Below are positions 1 through 7,932 of a stretch of DNA of 64,000 nt, piece after piece; positions within the stretch are counted from its first letter, which is position 1, and each line of letters begins with the position of its first letter. The stretch spans positions 1 to 64,000 of the forward strand of contig JABXHW010000004.1 in the NCBI GenBank assembly GCA_013373425.1. Reading direction: 5' to 3'. Source of the DNA: Flavobacteriia bacterium. Its GTDB lineage: Bacteria; Bacteroidota; Bacteroidia; Flavobacteriales; Schleiferiaceae. Made by a program: the position numbers and the translations under genes. The notes under the pieces are model-generated. The model was not told where the DNA came from, did no database searches, and saw only the letters and a program-made list of their open reading frames with translations.

Positions 1-2
1 AC

Positions 3-713
3 GACGATGGGTACGATGACTACGGCGTAAATGCCACAGACGTAGATAATCAATCGTACCACTATCAAGTTCAATTCGTTGCCAACGGAACGGAGTTACA
101 GAGAACTTCACCTGTTCAGTCTATTCTCCTTCAAGGCAACATGAACAACCGTCAGGTTCCCATGAATTGGAACGATTACAACGGATGGGGTGGCCCTGTC
201 TACACTGTCGAATTGGGAGTATCTAATGGCTCAGGATATACCTGGACGGCTGTAAACGACCCAGCTTTCCCAACTGCGGGAACGTCGTATACCTTCAACG
301 CTAACTCGCTCGCTCAAGGCACCTACGCATTGCGAGTGAAAACGAATACAGTGAACGGATTCCAATCTGAATCCAACTGGATTACCTTCGGAATTCCAGC
401 TGAACCTCAAGATCCAGCGGTTGCCCTACGCATCCCGAACTTGTTCACTCCAGGTCCAGATCAGTTCAATGGAAGATGGACTATCGATGGTATCGACTCC
501 TATGACAAAGTTGAGCTGAAGGTCTATGACCGTTGGGGTAAGGTCGTATTCGAGACTGAGAATTACACAAACTCAACCGCATGGGACGGTCGCTCAACCT
601 CTGGTCGCGATTGTGCCGAAGGAACGTACTTCTATGTAATTACCGCTACTGGAGGACCTAACGGAACTAGTGCGGAAAGCAATGGAAGCATTACCATCTT
701 GAGAGAAGACTAG
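3..713 (+). CDS. Secreted protein with gliding-motility-associated C-terminal domain (5' truncated)
   Basis: The frame is open from the window edge to TAG at 711-713, giving the last 236 residues; the N-terminus lies outside. The first ~135 residues form fibronectin/Ig-like beta-strand sequence, and the last ~95 match the CHU_C/TIGR04131 gliding-motility-associated C-terminal domain (IRIPNLFTPGPDQFNGRW, VYDRWGKVVFE, AEGTYFYVI). That domain is a T9SS export signal, so this is a surface or secreted protein. The next gene is a clear paralogue: both carry the same block (VANG-E-T---P--SI-LQG) before the C-terminal domain. A strong terminator follows. The function of the missing part is unknown. 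Confidence 0.9.
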   Translation, partial: DDGYDDYGVNATDVDNQSYHYQVQFVANGTELQRTSPVQSILLQGNMNNRQVPMNWNDYNGWGGPVYTVELGVSNGSGYTWTAVNDPAFPTAGTSYTFNANSLAQGTYALRVKTNTVNGFQSESNWITFGIPAEPQDPAVALRIPNLFTPGPDQFNGRWTIDGIDSYDKVELKVYDRWGKVVFETENYTNSTAWDGRSTSGRDCAEGTYFYVITATGGPNGTSAESNGSITILRED

Positions 714-785
714 AATATTTCGTTAAATAATTGATGCTTGCCGTTCACCTGCTGAAGGTGGGCAGAGCCAAAGCCCCTACTAAAG

Positions 786-811
786 GCCTGCACTAACTGT
801 GCGGGCTTTTT
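786..811 (+). terminator. Rho-independent terminator
   Basis: An 8-bp stem (GCCTGCAC/GTGCGGGC, one G:U pair) with a 5-nt loop is followed by five T. It ends the truncated gene and lies directly upstream of the next promoter. Confidence 0.85.
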
Positions 812-813
812 AG

Positions 814-821
814 TACTTTCG
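814..821 (+). promoter_or_regulatory. Bacteroidota-type -7 box (TACTTTCG)
   Basis: TACTTTCG fits TAnnTTTG with one change and lies 25 nt before the ATG of the 728-aa secreted protein, immediately after the terminator. I see no good -33 element because the terminator stem occupies that place. Confidence 0.5.
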
Positions 822-846
822 AGAACTATCGCAAAAGCGTGCCTAC

Positions 847-3033
847 ATGAAATCTATCTATCGAATTCTAGCAGTTGTTTTGTTCGGCTTGATCTCAGTT
901 CAAGCAGAAGCATCACACGTTATTGGTGGTGATATTCAGTACGAATACATCGGAAACAACCAATACTACATCAAGTTGGTAATCTATCGTCAGTCGACAG
1001 GTGCCGGTCTGGGTGCTACGGCTAACGTAAACGTACAATCGTCTTCTTGTGGCGTTAACACAAGTATCACGTTGCAGAGAACCGCACAGTTCCTTGCGCC
1101 AGACGCGTTCGATTGTATTCCTTCTGCAGCGGGCTTCGTTCCAGAAGTAAACGTTTACGAAACGACTGCCAGCAACCCTCTCACACTAACTCAACGTTGT
1201 TCTGATTACAAGTTGTCATGGCAGCTATGTTGTCGTCCAGGTGGCATCACCAACATTGGTACAGGCAACAACAGTGCGACCTACTCATTCTACTTCGAAG
1301 CGGAATTGAATAACCGCCAAGGTTTGGGTAATAACTCATCGCCTTCTTTCGTGACTACGCCGATTGCTTATCACTGTGCCGGTGGTTACATCAACTACCT
1401 ACAGCGCGCAACTGAGCCAGATGGTGATTCTATCCGTTACGAAATCATCGATCCACGTAGTGCTGCTGGAACCAATGTTCCTTACGCTGCAGGATTTAGC
1501 AAGAACAACCCGTTCTCAACTACTACTCAAAACCCTTACACCCTCGACCCAAAGACTGGTAACATTTCTTTCGTGGCTACGCTTCCAGGCGGTCCACAAG
1601 TATCTGTAATCGCCTTGCGTGTTGACGAGTACCGTTTTGACTCTACTTACTTCTTCTGGGAGAAAGTGGGTAGCTCGAATCGTGAGATTCAGGTAGTTAT
1701 TAATGGTTCGTGTAATGCTGCGGTTAACCGTGGTGTGGAACTCGATCCAAACGCTCCAGGTGTATCACTGGATGCTCAGGGTAGACAAACGAAAGACTAT
1801 AAGTGTTACGACGAATCTGTAACCTTGCACTTTACCATTCCAGTGGAATGTGTTTCAGTTGCACCAGATGGAACAGATTTCCGTATCACAGCTCCGAACG
1901 GTCAACCGATTCCGGTAAAATCCGTGACTACTTTCTGTTCGGTTGATGGTGAGACGGATAGTCTCCGACTCAACTTATACAAGCCACTCATCTTCAATGG
2001 AGATTACTTCTTGTACAGTAAGTTCGGTACAGACGGAAATACGCTCCTGAACAAGTGTGGTAAACCGATGGATGAATTTGATACGATCATCCTGAAGGTG
2101 AACGACTGTCTTTTCCCTCAATATGATATTTTGGGTGTGACCGTTGATCAAGACAAACGCGTTCGTATTGATTGGAACGTTGACACGACTACTATTCCTG
2201 CGCAGTTCTTAGACTTCGTTCGTATTTATCGTTCAACTGACTCTGGTGCAACCTACAGCCAGTGGAACACAGGTAATCCAATTCAAGGTTACATCTATGA
2301 CGGTTCCATGGGACCTGGAGGAGTAGATGCACAATACTATAACTACAAGGTGTCGTTGGTGGCCAACGGATACGAGCTTACCGCTACACATCCAATGCAC
2401 TCTATCGTTCTTCAAGGTGATGTATCGAATCCTGCTAACATGCCACTCTCATGGAGTAGCTACGGTGGGTTCCAATACCCAGGCTTCCAGAGCGTACAGT
2501 TCAAGGTTCAAGTTGGACCAAAGAACGACACTGGTGGATATGACTTCGTAGATGTTATTGATGCTACGAACTTACCTACTGCTGACTCGGCTTATACAGT
2601 ACAACTTACTACTAACCCTACTCCAGGTGAGTATGCGGTTCGTGTAGTAACCTTGCCAGATGCCAATGGATACATCAGCGAATCTAACTGGGTGATTTAC
2701 TCTGTACCAACAGAACCAATCATTCCTCCGACATCTGCACAACCCATTCGCATTCCTAACGTGTTCAGTCCGAATGCAGATGGTATGAACGACCTATGGA
2801 CTATTGATGCCATCGAAACTTGGTCATCAAGAAAAGTATCTGTCTACGACCGTTGGGGTCGTAGAGTGTGGAAGTCTGATCAATACAGCAACTCCGATCC
2901 ATTCAAGGGCCAAGACAGTCAAGGAAATGACCTTGCTGATGGAACGTATTTCTACGTTATCGAATTGGCACATGGTCCAACCGGACAATCAGAAACATTT
3001 GAAGGTTCCGTGAACTTGATGAGCGGAAGATAA
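847..3033 (+). CDS. Large secreted protein with gliding-motility-associated C-terminal domain
   Basis: 728 aa. A Sec signal peptide (hydrophobic residues ~6-22, ending QAEA) is followed by SHVIGGDIQYEYIGNNQY, the opening seen in many large gliding-associated surface proteins. The middle is Ig/fibronectin-like with several Cys pairs. The C-terminus (~635-728) is a CHU_C/TIGR04131 domain (IRIPNVFSPNADGMNDLW, VYDRWGRRVW, LADGTYFYVI). Inference: exported by T9SS and displayed on the cell surface, perhaps as an adhesin. It is a tandem paralogue of the truncated gene upstream, and a strong terminator closes it. No catalytic motif was found. Confidence 0.9.
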   Translation: MKSIYRILAVVLFGLISVQAEASHVIGGDIQYEYIGNNQYYIKLVIYRQSTGAGLGATANVNVQSSSCGVNTSITLQRTAQFLAPDAFDCIPSAAGFVPEVNVYETTASNPLTLTQRCSDYKLSWQLCCRPGGITNIGTGNNSATYSFYFEAELNNRQGLGNNSSPSFVTTPIAYHCAGGYINYLQRATEPDGDSIRYEIIDPRSAAGTNVPYAAGFSKNNPFSTTTQNPYTLDPKTGNISFVATLPGGPQVSVIALRVDEYRFDSTYFFWEKVGSSNREIQVVINGSCNAAVNRGVELDPNAPGVSLDAQGRQTKDYKCYDESVTLHFTIPVECVSVAPDGTDFRITAPNGQPIPVKSVTTFCSVDGETDSLRLNLYKPLIFNGDYFLYSKFGTDGNTLLNKCGKPMDEFDTIILKVNDCLFPQYDILGVTVDQDKRVRIDWNVDTTTIPAQFLDFVRIYRSTDSGATYSQWNTGNPIQGYIYDGSMGPGGVDAQYYNYKVSLVANGYELTATHPMHSIVLQGDVSNPANMPLSWSSYGGFQYPGFQSVQFKVQVGPKNDTGGYDFVDVIDATNLPTADSAYTVQLTTNPTPGEYAVRVVTLPDANGYISESNWVIYSVPTEPIIPPTSAQPIRIPNVFSPNADGMNDLWTIDAIETWSSRKVSVYDRWGRRVWKSDQYSNSDPFKGQDSQGNDLADGTYFYVIELAHGPTGQSETFEGSVNLMSGR

Positions 3034-3056
3034 TACCGGCTCGCTCTTACATACTA

Positions 3057-3092
3057 ACCGCCTCGACTCCTCTGTCGGGGCGGTTTTTTTTT
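3057..3092 (+). terminator. Rho-independent terminator
   Basis: An 11-bp stem (ACCGCCTCGAC/GTCGGGGCGGT, one wobble) with a 6-nt loop is followed by nine T. It ends the 728-aa gene. Confidence 0.9.
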
Positions 3093-3177
3093 AACTAATG
3101 TGCGGACTTGGCGTTTAAACATCGCTTATATAGATGACGGGGAATATTCCTCGAAATCCAAAAAACACAATTCACTT

Positions 3178-3948
3178 ATGAATTTCGGAACTAAGTTATT
3201 CGTTGCATCTCTTTCGATGGCCACCATCCTAACCTCTTGCGAAAGCGAACCAACTACTTCCAACGGCACATCTAAAATGAATGTGCACCTTACTGATGCA
3301 CCAGGCATGTACGACGAGGTAAACGTTGACGTACAAGACGTGGTGGTGATTTATGACGATTCAAATCGCGTTCAACTCACTACTATCACTCCAGGTGTTT
3401 ACAATCTTCTCGACTTTAACAATGGTCTCGATACACTCATCGCTTCTGAAGACCTACCTTCAGGACGCGTGAACCAAATCCGCTTGATTCTCGGCATGAA
3501 CAATTCCGTGATGATCGACTCGACCATTTATGAATTAAACACACCAAGTGGTCAGACTTCTGGTCTTAAAATCAACTTCCAAACTGAGTTGATTGACGGT
3601 GTAACGTATGACGTTACCTTGGACTTCGACGCATCACGTAGTGTAGTTGAAAGAGGAAATGGCAAATACAATTTGAAGCCGGTTATTCGTGCTTTTGTTG
3701 ATGCAACTTCAGGATCAATTGAAGGTTATGTTCAACCTGATACCGCGGTGAGCTACCTCTTTGTAATCGATAATACTGATACTATTGGAACCATTCCAGA
3801 TTCTGCTGGATACTTCCGCTTGAGTGGTTTGCCAGCAGGTTCATTCGACGTGAACTTTGAGGCTATCGCACCTTATATGGACCAAGTAGAAACAGGAGTG
3901 AATGTAACTCTTGGCCAGGTGACTGATATTGATACCATTCAGTTCTAA
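3178..3948 (+). CDS. DUF4382 lipoprotein
   Basis: 256 aa. The start chosen is the ATG giving a lipoprotein signal (hydrophobic core, then LTSC with Cys at about residue 21); an upstream in-frame ATG at 3100 would add a charged 26-residue leader and spoil the signal. Residues ~35-190 match DUF4382 (MNVHLTDAPGMYDEVNVDV, LPSGRVNQIRLIL, YNLKPVIRAF). The last ~65 residues look like a carboxypeptidase-regulatory-like beta domain (GSIEGYV, YFRLSGLPAGSFDV). It is likely a membrane-anchored envelope protein of unknown role. A palindrome (GGAATATTCC, 3141-3150) lies upstream, and a terminator follows. Confidence 0.85.
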   Translation: MNFGTKLFVASLSMATILTSCESEPTTSNGTSKMNVHLTDAPGMYDEVNVDVQDVVVIYDDSNRVQLTTITPGVYNLLDFNNGLDTLIASEDLPSGRVNQIRLILGMNNSVMIDSTIYELNTPSGQTSGLKINFQTELIDGVTYDVTLDFDASRSVVERGNGKYNLKPVIRAFVDATSGSIEGYVQPDTAVSYLFVIDNTDTIGTIPDSAGYFRLSGLPAGSFDVNFEAIAPYMDQVETGVNVTLGQVTDIDTIQF

Positions 3949-3972
3949 AGCACCCGACCATCCAATGAAAGG

Positions 3973-4003
3973 GAGCCAATCGTCAATGACGGTTGGCTCT
4001 TTT
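3973..4003 (+). terminator. Rho-independent terminator
   Basis: A 12-bp stem (GAGCCAATCGTC/GACGGTTGGCTC, one wobble) has a 3-nt loop and a T run. It ends the DUF4382 gene. Confidence 0.9.
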
Positions 4004-4029
4004 CGTTTCAGGATGTTTGCGTAATTTCC

Positions 4030-4236
4030 ATGCAGATTGAAAACCATCATATGATGCTTCCCTTCCTCAAAATGGGTTTATCACTTTCAAAAGCACTGCT
4101 ACCGTCGCTTATTCACGCCGACCTAACCCGGTTATCTCCACTTCAAAAACTCACCTTAGGCCTTCGTCATTATTTGTCGATGCGCATTCTTACGATTGAA
4201 AACACAGCAAACGCATACCTTGAAAAGAATAGATGA
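4030..4236 (+). CDS. Small hypothetical protein, translationally coupled to the next gene
   Basis: 68 aa, not recognised. It has no signal peptide; it is rich in Leu and Met with a basic C-terminal half (LQKLTLGLRHYL). The main support is context: the stop overlaps the next start as ATGA (4233-4236), a Bacteroidota-like TGTTTGCG sequence precedes it, and no better gene occupies the space. It could instead be a chance open frame in a leader. Confidence 0.45.
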   Translation: MQIENHHMMLPFLKMGLSLSKALLPSLIHADLTRLSPLQKLTLGLRHYLSMRILTIENTANAYLEKNR

Positions 4237-4715
4237 TGAAACCTGTATACGCTTTCATTTTACTTTTGAGCGGCTTCATCATGCAAGCTCAGCCTACTAC
4301 TTGGGACAAAGACATAGAAGAAATTGAGCGTGTTACCAACGAGATGCTAGATATCATTTCTGGCGTTCCAGGTGATGAGTACGATTGGGGAACCTTCAGA
4401 GGACACTTTATGGCCAATGGTAATCTATCTGCCATCTTTCCAGATACAGCCAATGGATATCTTGTCTACCAAGGGATGATTGATCCTTGGCTCGAGCGGG
4501 CCGCTCCATATTATGAGAACAATGTATTCTTCGAAGAGGCAATTGACACCGAAGTGCTCACTACGGGAAGAATTGCCACAGTCTGGCAGCATTTCAGAAT
4601 TTACGATGAAGAGGGAAATACACTCGACGAAGGCATCAACGCTTATCACATGATCAAGGAAGACTCAAAATGGAAAGTGGCACACCTGATGTGGGACACA
4701 GATAGAGAAGAATAA
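4233..4715 (+). CDS. Secreted SnoaL/NTF2-like protein
   Basis: 160 aa. A signal peptide (MMKPVYAFILLLSGFIMQAQ) precedes an NTF2-like fold typical of DUF4440/SnoaL-like proteins: an N-terminal helix (IEEIERVTNEML), the W/F-rich region ARIATVWQHF-like (GRIATVWQHFRIYDEEG), and the closing strand DSKWKVAHLMWDTDREE. Such domains bind small ligands or have lost catalysis; no substrate can be inferred. Two adjacent ATG codons (4233, 4236) could both start it. It is coupled to the preceding small frame. Confidence 0.8.
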   Translation: MMKPVYAFILLLSGFIMQAQPTTWDKDIEEIERVTNEMLDIISGVPGDEYDWGTFRGHFMANGNLSAIFPDTANGYLVYQGMIDPWLERAAPYYENNVFFEEAIDTEVLTTGRIATVWQHFRIYDEEGNTLDEGINAYHMIKEDSKWKVAHLMWDTDREE

Positions 4716-4763
4716 TGCCCCTTCAATTTCAGTGATACATAAATTGTCACCATCTTTGACTCC

Positions 4764-6023
4764 ATGAAATTCAGTGAGTTCGGTCTTGACGAGCAGATAC
4801 TCGAGGCCATACACTATGCCGGCTTCGAAGAGGCCACCCCCATCCAGGAAAAAGCAATCCCACATATCCTTCAGAACAAGGACCTCATCGGTTGTGCCCA
4901 AACAGGCACGGGTAAAACCGCTGCATTCATCCTACCCGTTCTGGAGCAAATCAAGCGCGAGAAACCTACAGGAACCTCTACGCTTATTATTGTTCCCACA
5001 CGCGAGCTAGCCCTTCAAATCAACAACCAGATTAAGGGTATGGCTTACTTCACCGATGCACACTCAGAAACTGTGTACGGTGGTGGAGGCGCCAACGATT
5101 GGGACAAAGAGAAAAAGGCACTTACAAACGGCACAGATATCATTGTTGCTACTCCCGGTAAGCTCCTCGCTCACTTGAAAATGGGATACGTAAAGTTCAC
5201 CGATGTTCGCCACTTGATTCTCGATGAAGCCGACCGAATGCTCGACATGGGCTTCCATGAAGACATTATGGCAATCGTGAAAAACCTACCTGAAAAGAGA
5301 CAAAACTTGCTCTTCTCAGCTACTATGCCTCCAAAGATTCGCACGTTGGCTAAGGCCATCTTGACAGATCCAGAAGAAATTAGCATCTCCATATCCAAGA
5401 CGGCTTCAGGTGTTACTCAAGCCGCCTATTGCGTCCACGACGATCAGAAGGAAGCCATTGTAGAGCACATCGTGACAGAACGACCTGATTACGACTCTAT
5501 CATCATCTTCTGTTCTCGCAAAAACAAGGTAGCTGGACTCGTTCGACGACTTCAAAAGAAAAACCTCGATACCGCAGGTATTTCATCCGACTATGAGCAA
5601 AAAGAGCGCGAAGAGGTACTCATGAAGTTCCGCTCCAAGCGTACGCGTGTTCTCGTTGCTACAGATGTCCTAAGTCGTGGAATCGACATCCAAGATATCT
5701 CCCTGGTTATCAATTTTGATGTGCCCAACGCCCCAGAAGACTACGTTCACCGTGTAGGTAGAACCGCTCGTGCGAATACGAAAGGGGAAGCAATCACGCT
5801 CATCAACAAAGACGATATGCGGAAATTCAACCGCATCGAGCGCCTTGTAGGTCCCGTGATTGAAATGAAGGAGAACCCTGAAGCCATTGGGAAGGGTCCC
5901 GAATACAACGTGAACCAACGTTCGAACAACCGCAATTCCAAAGGAAAAGGCAAAGGCCGTCCAAGTGGTAAAGGAAAGCCACATTGGAAGAAAAAGCGAA
6001 AGCCGGATAATCCGAAGCAGTAA
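4764..6023 (+). CDS. DEAD-box RNA helicase, RhlE-like
   Basis: 419 aa. ATP-dependent RNA unwinding. Motifs in order: Q motif (GFEEATPIQEKAIP), Walker A AQTGTGKT (45-52), PTRELA, DEAD (154-157), SAT, then the helicase C domain with RVLVATDVLSRGIDI and HRVGRTAR. The C-terminal tail (~365-419) is a short Lys/Arg/Gly-rich RNA-binding extension (NSKGKGKGRPSGKGKP), as in RhlE-type helicases of Bacteroidota. A CATCTTTG box (4751-4758) ends only 5 nt before the ATG, so the 5' leader would be very short. It is a paralogue of the DeaD-like helicase at 13.2 kb. Confidence 0.93.
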   Translation: MKFSEFGLDEQILEAIHYAGFEEATPIQEKAIPHILQNKDLIGCAQTGTGKTAAFILPVLEQIKREKPTGTSTLIIVPTRELALQINNQIKGMAYFTDAHSETVYGGGGANDWDKEKKALTNGTDIIVATPGKLLAHLKMGYVKFTDVRHLILDEADRMLDMGFHEDIMAIVKNLPEKRQNLLFSATMPPKIRTLAKAILTDPEEISISISKTASGVTQAAYCVHDDQKEAIVEHIVTERPDYDSIIIFCSRKNKVAGLVRRLQKKNLDTAGISSDYEQKEREEVLMKFRSKRTRVLVATDVLSRGIDIQDISLVINFDVPNAPEDYVHRVGRTARANTKGEAITLINKDDMRKFNRIERLVGPVIEMKENPEAIGKGPEYNVNQRSNNRNSKGKGKGRPSGKGKPHWKKKRKPDNPKQ

Positions 6024-6039
6024 GAGGGTTTTTGGACGG

Positions 6040-6247
6040 GGTACGGCAGACCGGGGCCCGAAGAGACCAATGACCCACGAATAAATGAACGGGGCCGACC
6101 TGCGTTCTTGCGCTCCGCTAAAGCATGTAGCACCTAGCATTTGGCACTTAACCGGTGGTGGAAACATTAATAAGTAGTTGTTTTCTTCAACTCGTCGACT
6201 GATTTGACCTGCGCACCTCCCAGCCTGAGCACCTTCCGCACCCTTGC
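6040..6247 (-). repeat. Dispersed intergenic repeat, copy 1 (reverse orientation, variant II)
   Basis: Read on the minus strand, this stretch has the same order of blocks as the copies at 19.3 and 25.5 kb: GTGCTCAGG/GTGCGCAGG units, GAGTTGAAGAAAACAAC, a TGTTTCCAC block, then 7-mer units (AAGTGCC AAATGCT AGGTGCT ACATGCT). It fills the gap between the RhlE helicase and the marR promoter; no gene was found in it. Confidence 0.75.
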
Positions 6248-6265
6248 ACATTTATTGTTCAAACA

Positions 6266-6297
6266 TTTGTTGCACAAATACAACTGTTGTACTTTCG
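6266..6297 (+). promoter_or_regulatory. marR promoter with overlapping operator palindromes
   Basis: A TTTG (6266-6269) and TACTTTCG (6290-6297) are separated by 20 nt, the spacing of Bacteroidota promoters. Two inverted repeats overlap them: TTTGT-TGC-ACAAA (6266-6278) and TACAAC-T-GTTGTA (6279-6291). A further GCAAC at 6297-6301 mirrors GTTGC at 6269-6273. MarR proteins usually bind such short palindromes and repress, so autorepression of the efflux operon is inferred. Confidence 0.65.
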
Positions 6298-6305
6298 CAA
6301 CAACA

Positions 6306-6770
6306 ATGGAAAATTCTAAGTACACGGTAGATCAATTGGGCTTTCTGATGGGCATGGTTCATCGGAATATCCGAGCGAACGTGGAAGAGGTCATTGATCA
6401 ACTTCCTTCGGTTCATCGGTTTGAACACATGATCATATTGCGATTGATAAAAGAGAAAGGTCAACCGCTAGCCCAATCCGAGCTTATTGGTTCAATGCCT
6501 GCTCTCGACAGACATAGGGTTTCGCGATTATGTGCAGAGGTAGAAGACTTAGGCTTTATCGAAAGAATCCCAAATCCTGAAAATCGTAGAGAAAATCTGC
6601 TCCTGCTTAAACCGGCTGGAGAAAAACTCATCGAACAATTCATTCAAATCGCGCGGAGCGCAAACAAGCACATATTCGAAGGATTATCCGATCAGCAGGT
6701 TATGAGCCTCTTCGAAATGCTCCACCACATACTCAACAATCTAGAGAATCACACAACTGAAGCATCATGA
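6306..6770 (+). CDS. MarR-family transcriptional regulator
   Basis: 154 aa. The ATG at 6306 is chosen because the promoter lies at 6266-6297; an upstream in-frame ATG at 6204 would precede it. Winged-helix pattern: a dimerisation helix, RFEHMIILRLIKEKGQPLAQSELIG, a recognition region LDRHRVSRLCAEVEDLGFIERIPNPENRRENLLLLKP-like (the wing has the DxR-type residues NPENRR), and a long C-terminal helix. It overlaps the adaptor gene by 4 nt (ATGA), so it is the first gene of a four-gene efflux operon and its likely local repressor. Confidence 0.93.
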   Translation: MENSKYTVDQLGFLMGMVHRNIRANVEEVIDQLPSVHRFEHMIILRLIKEKGQPLAQSELIGSMPALDRHRVSRLCAEVEDLGFIERIPNPENRRENLLLLKPAGEKLIEQFIQIARSANKHIFEGLSDQQVMSLFEMLHHILNNLENHTTEAS

Positions 6771-7930
6771 AAACGGAAAGGAAAGTAGCACTCAGCATCC
6801 TCGGTGGGATCATCATCCTTGCAGCTTCCTTCGGGATAAAATCGCTGTTGGCGAGCCAGGCAGAAGGTCCAGCTCAACGCGGAAGCCGCCCAGCTCGAGG
6901 AGTAATTGTCTCGTCCGCCAAGCTCGACACGCTCCCCTATCAAATTCAAGTTTATGGTCAGGCTAAAGCCTACAACCGAGTAGAGCTTTTTGCTGAAGTA
7001 ACAGGAGTTCTTCAACCAACACAAATTCCATACTTGGAAGGGGAGTCGTTTAGAAAGGGACAAACTCTACTTCGTATCGAGGATTCAGAAGCGCGTGCTT
7101 CTCTTATGAGTCAGCGCTCAAACTACATCAACACGCTCACGCAAGTATTGCCGGATATCAAACTGGATTATCCAGAAATTTATCCAGAGTGGGAAAGCTA
7201 CCTCTTGAGCATTGATGTGAATGCTTCTACTCCTGCTCCACCAACAATATCCAATCCACAAGCGCGAATCCTGCTCACGGCTAGAGGAGTGATATCTGCT
7301 TATCACGCACTTCAAAGCGCTGAGGAGCGACTCTCAAAACACAACATTTCTGCACCATTCGATGGTGTGGTGACTCAATCTTCTATCCGACCTGGAACCC
7401 TAGTTCGTGTCGGACAACCACTTGGAACATTCATCGACCCTACTTCCTTTGAAGTGGAGGTCACTATCATTCCCGAATACCTGAGGCTGGTGAATATTGG
7501 AGACAGAGTGGAGCTTCAAGCTGAAGGAATGGACGGCACCATCATAGCTTATGTAAAGCGTGTTAATGCCCAAATCGACCCAAGCACGCAATCGATGAAA
7601 CTCTACCTCGGAATCAACGCATCTGAAAGCGAGTTGACGATTCAGGAAGGCATGTACCTAAAAGGTCATCTCAATGCAGTAGACATGTACGATGTGGTTC
7701 CACTTCCTCGACGTCTGGTAAACACTCGTCCTTATGAAGGTGGATCAGAAACACATTATATCTGGCGTGTTAACAAGGCTGACAGTACTGCCTACTCCAT
7801 GAATGTATCGGTTGTGGGTTCGTACGGAGACATGCTCCTCATCGAAGGAATCGAAGCAGACGGTTGGTACATTTCAGAAGTGGCTCCAGGCCTACTTGAA
7901 GACACGAAAGTGAACGTAACCCTTCAGTAG
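6767..7930 (+). CDS. RND efflux periplasmic adaptor (HlyD/AcrA-type)
   Basis: 387 aa. An N-terminal membrane anchor (~7-30) is followed by the membrane fusion protein fold: barrel-sandwich hybrid halves (VELFAEVTGVLQPTQIPYLEGESFRKGQTLLRIEDSEA and HNISAPFDGVVTQSSIRPGTLVRVGQPL), a helical hairpin between them (~105-190), and a beta-barrel domain (VEVTIIPEYLRLVNIGDRVEL). It links the inner-membrane pump to TolC. The start overlaps the marR stop, and the pump gene begins 2 nt after its stop. Confidence 0.93.
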   Translation: MKTERKVALSILGGIIILAASFGIKSLLASQAEGPAQRGSRPARGVIVSSAKLDTLPYQIQVYGQAKAYNRVELFAEVTGVLQPTQIPYLEGESFRKGQTLLRIEDSEARASLMSQRSNYINTLTQVLPDIKLDYPEIYPEWESYLLSIDVNASTPAPPTISNPQARILLTARGVISAYHALQSAEERLSKHNISAPFDGVVTQSSIRPGTLVRVGQPLGTFIDPTSFEVEVTIIPEYLRLVNIGDRVELQAEGMDGTIIAYVKRVNAQIDPSTQSMKLYLGINASESELTIQEGMYLKGHLNAVDMYDVVPLPRRLVNTRPYEGGSETHYIWRVNKADSTAYSMNVSVVGSYGDMLLIEGIEADGWYISEVAPGLLEDTKVNVTLQ

Positions 7931-7932
7931 TT

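Noticed and set aside
5670-6251. 193-aa open frame on the minus strand
   Set aside because: It lies opposite the RhlE helicase gene and a dispersed repeat, with low-complexity sequence and no recognisable domain; the helicase explains the DNA.
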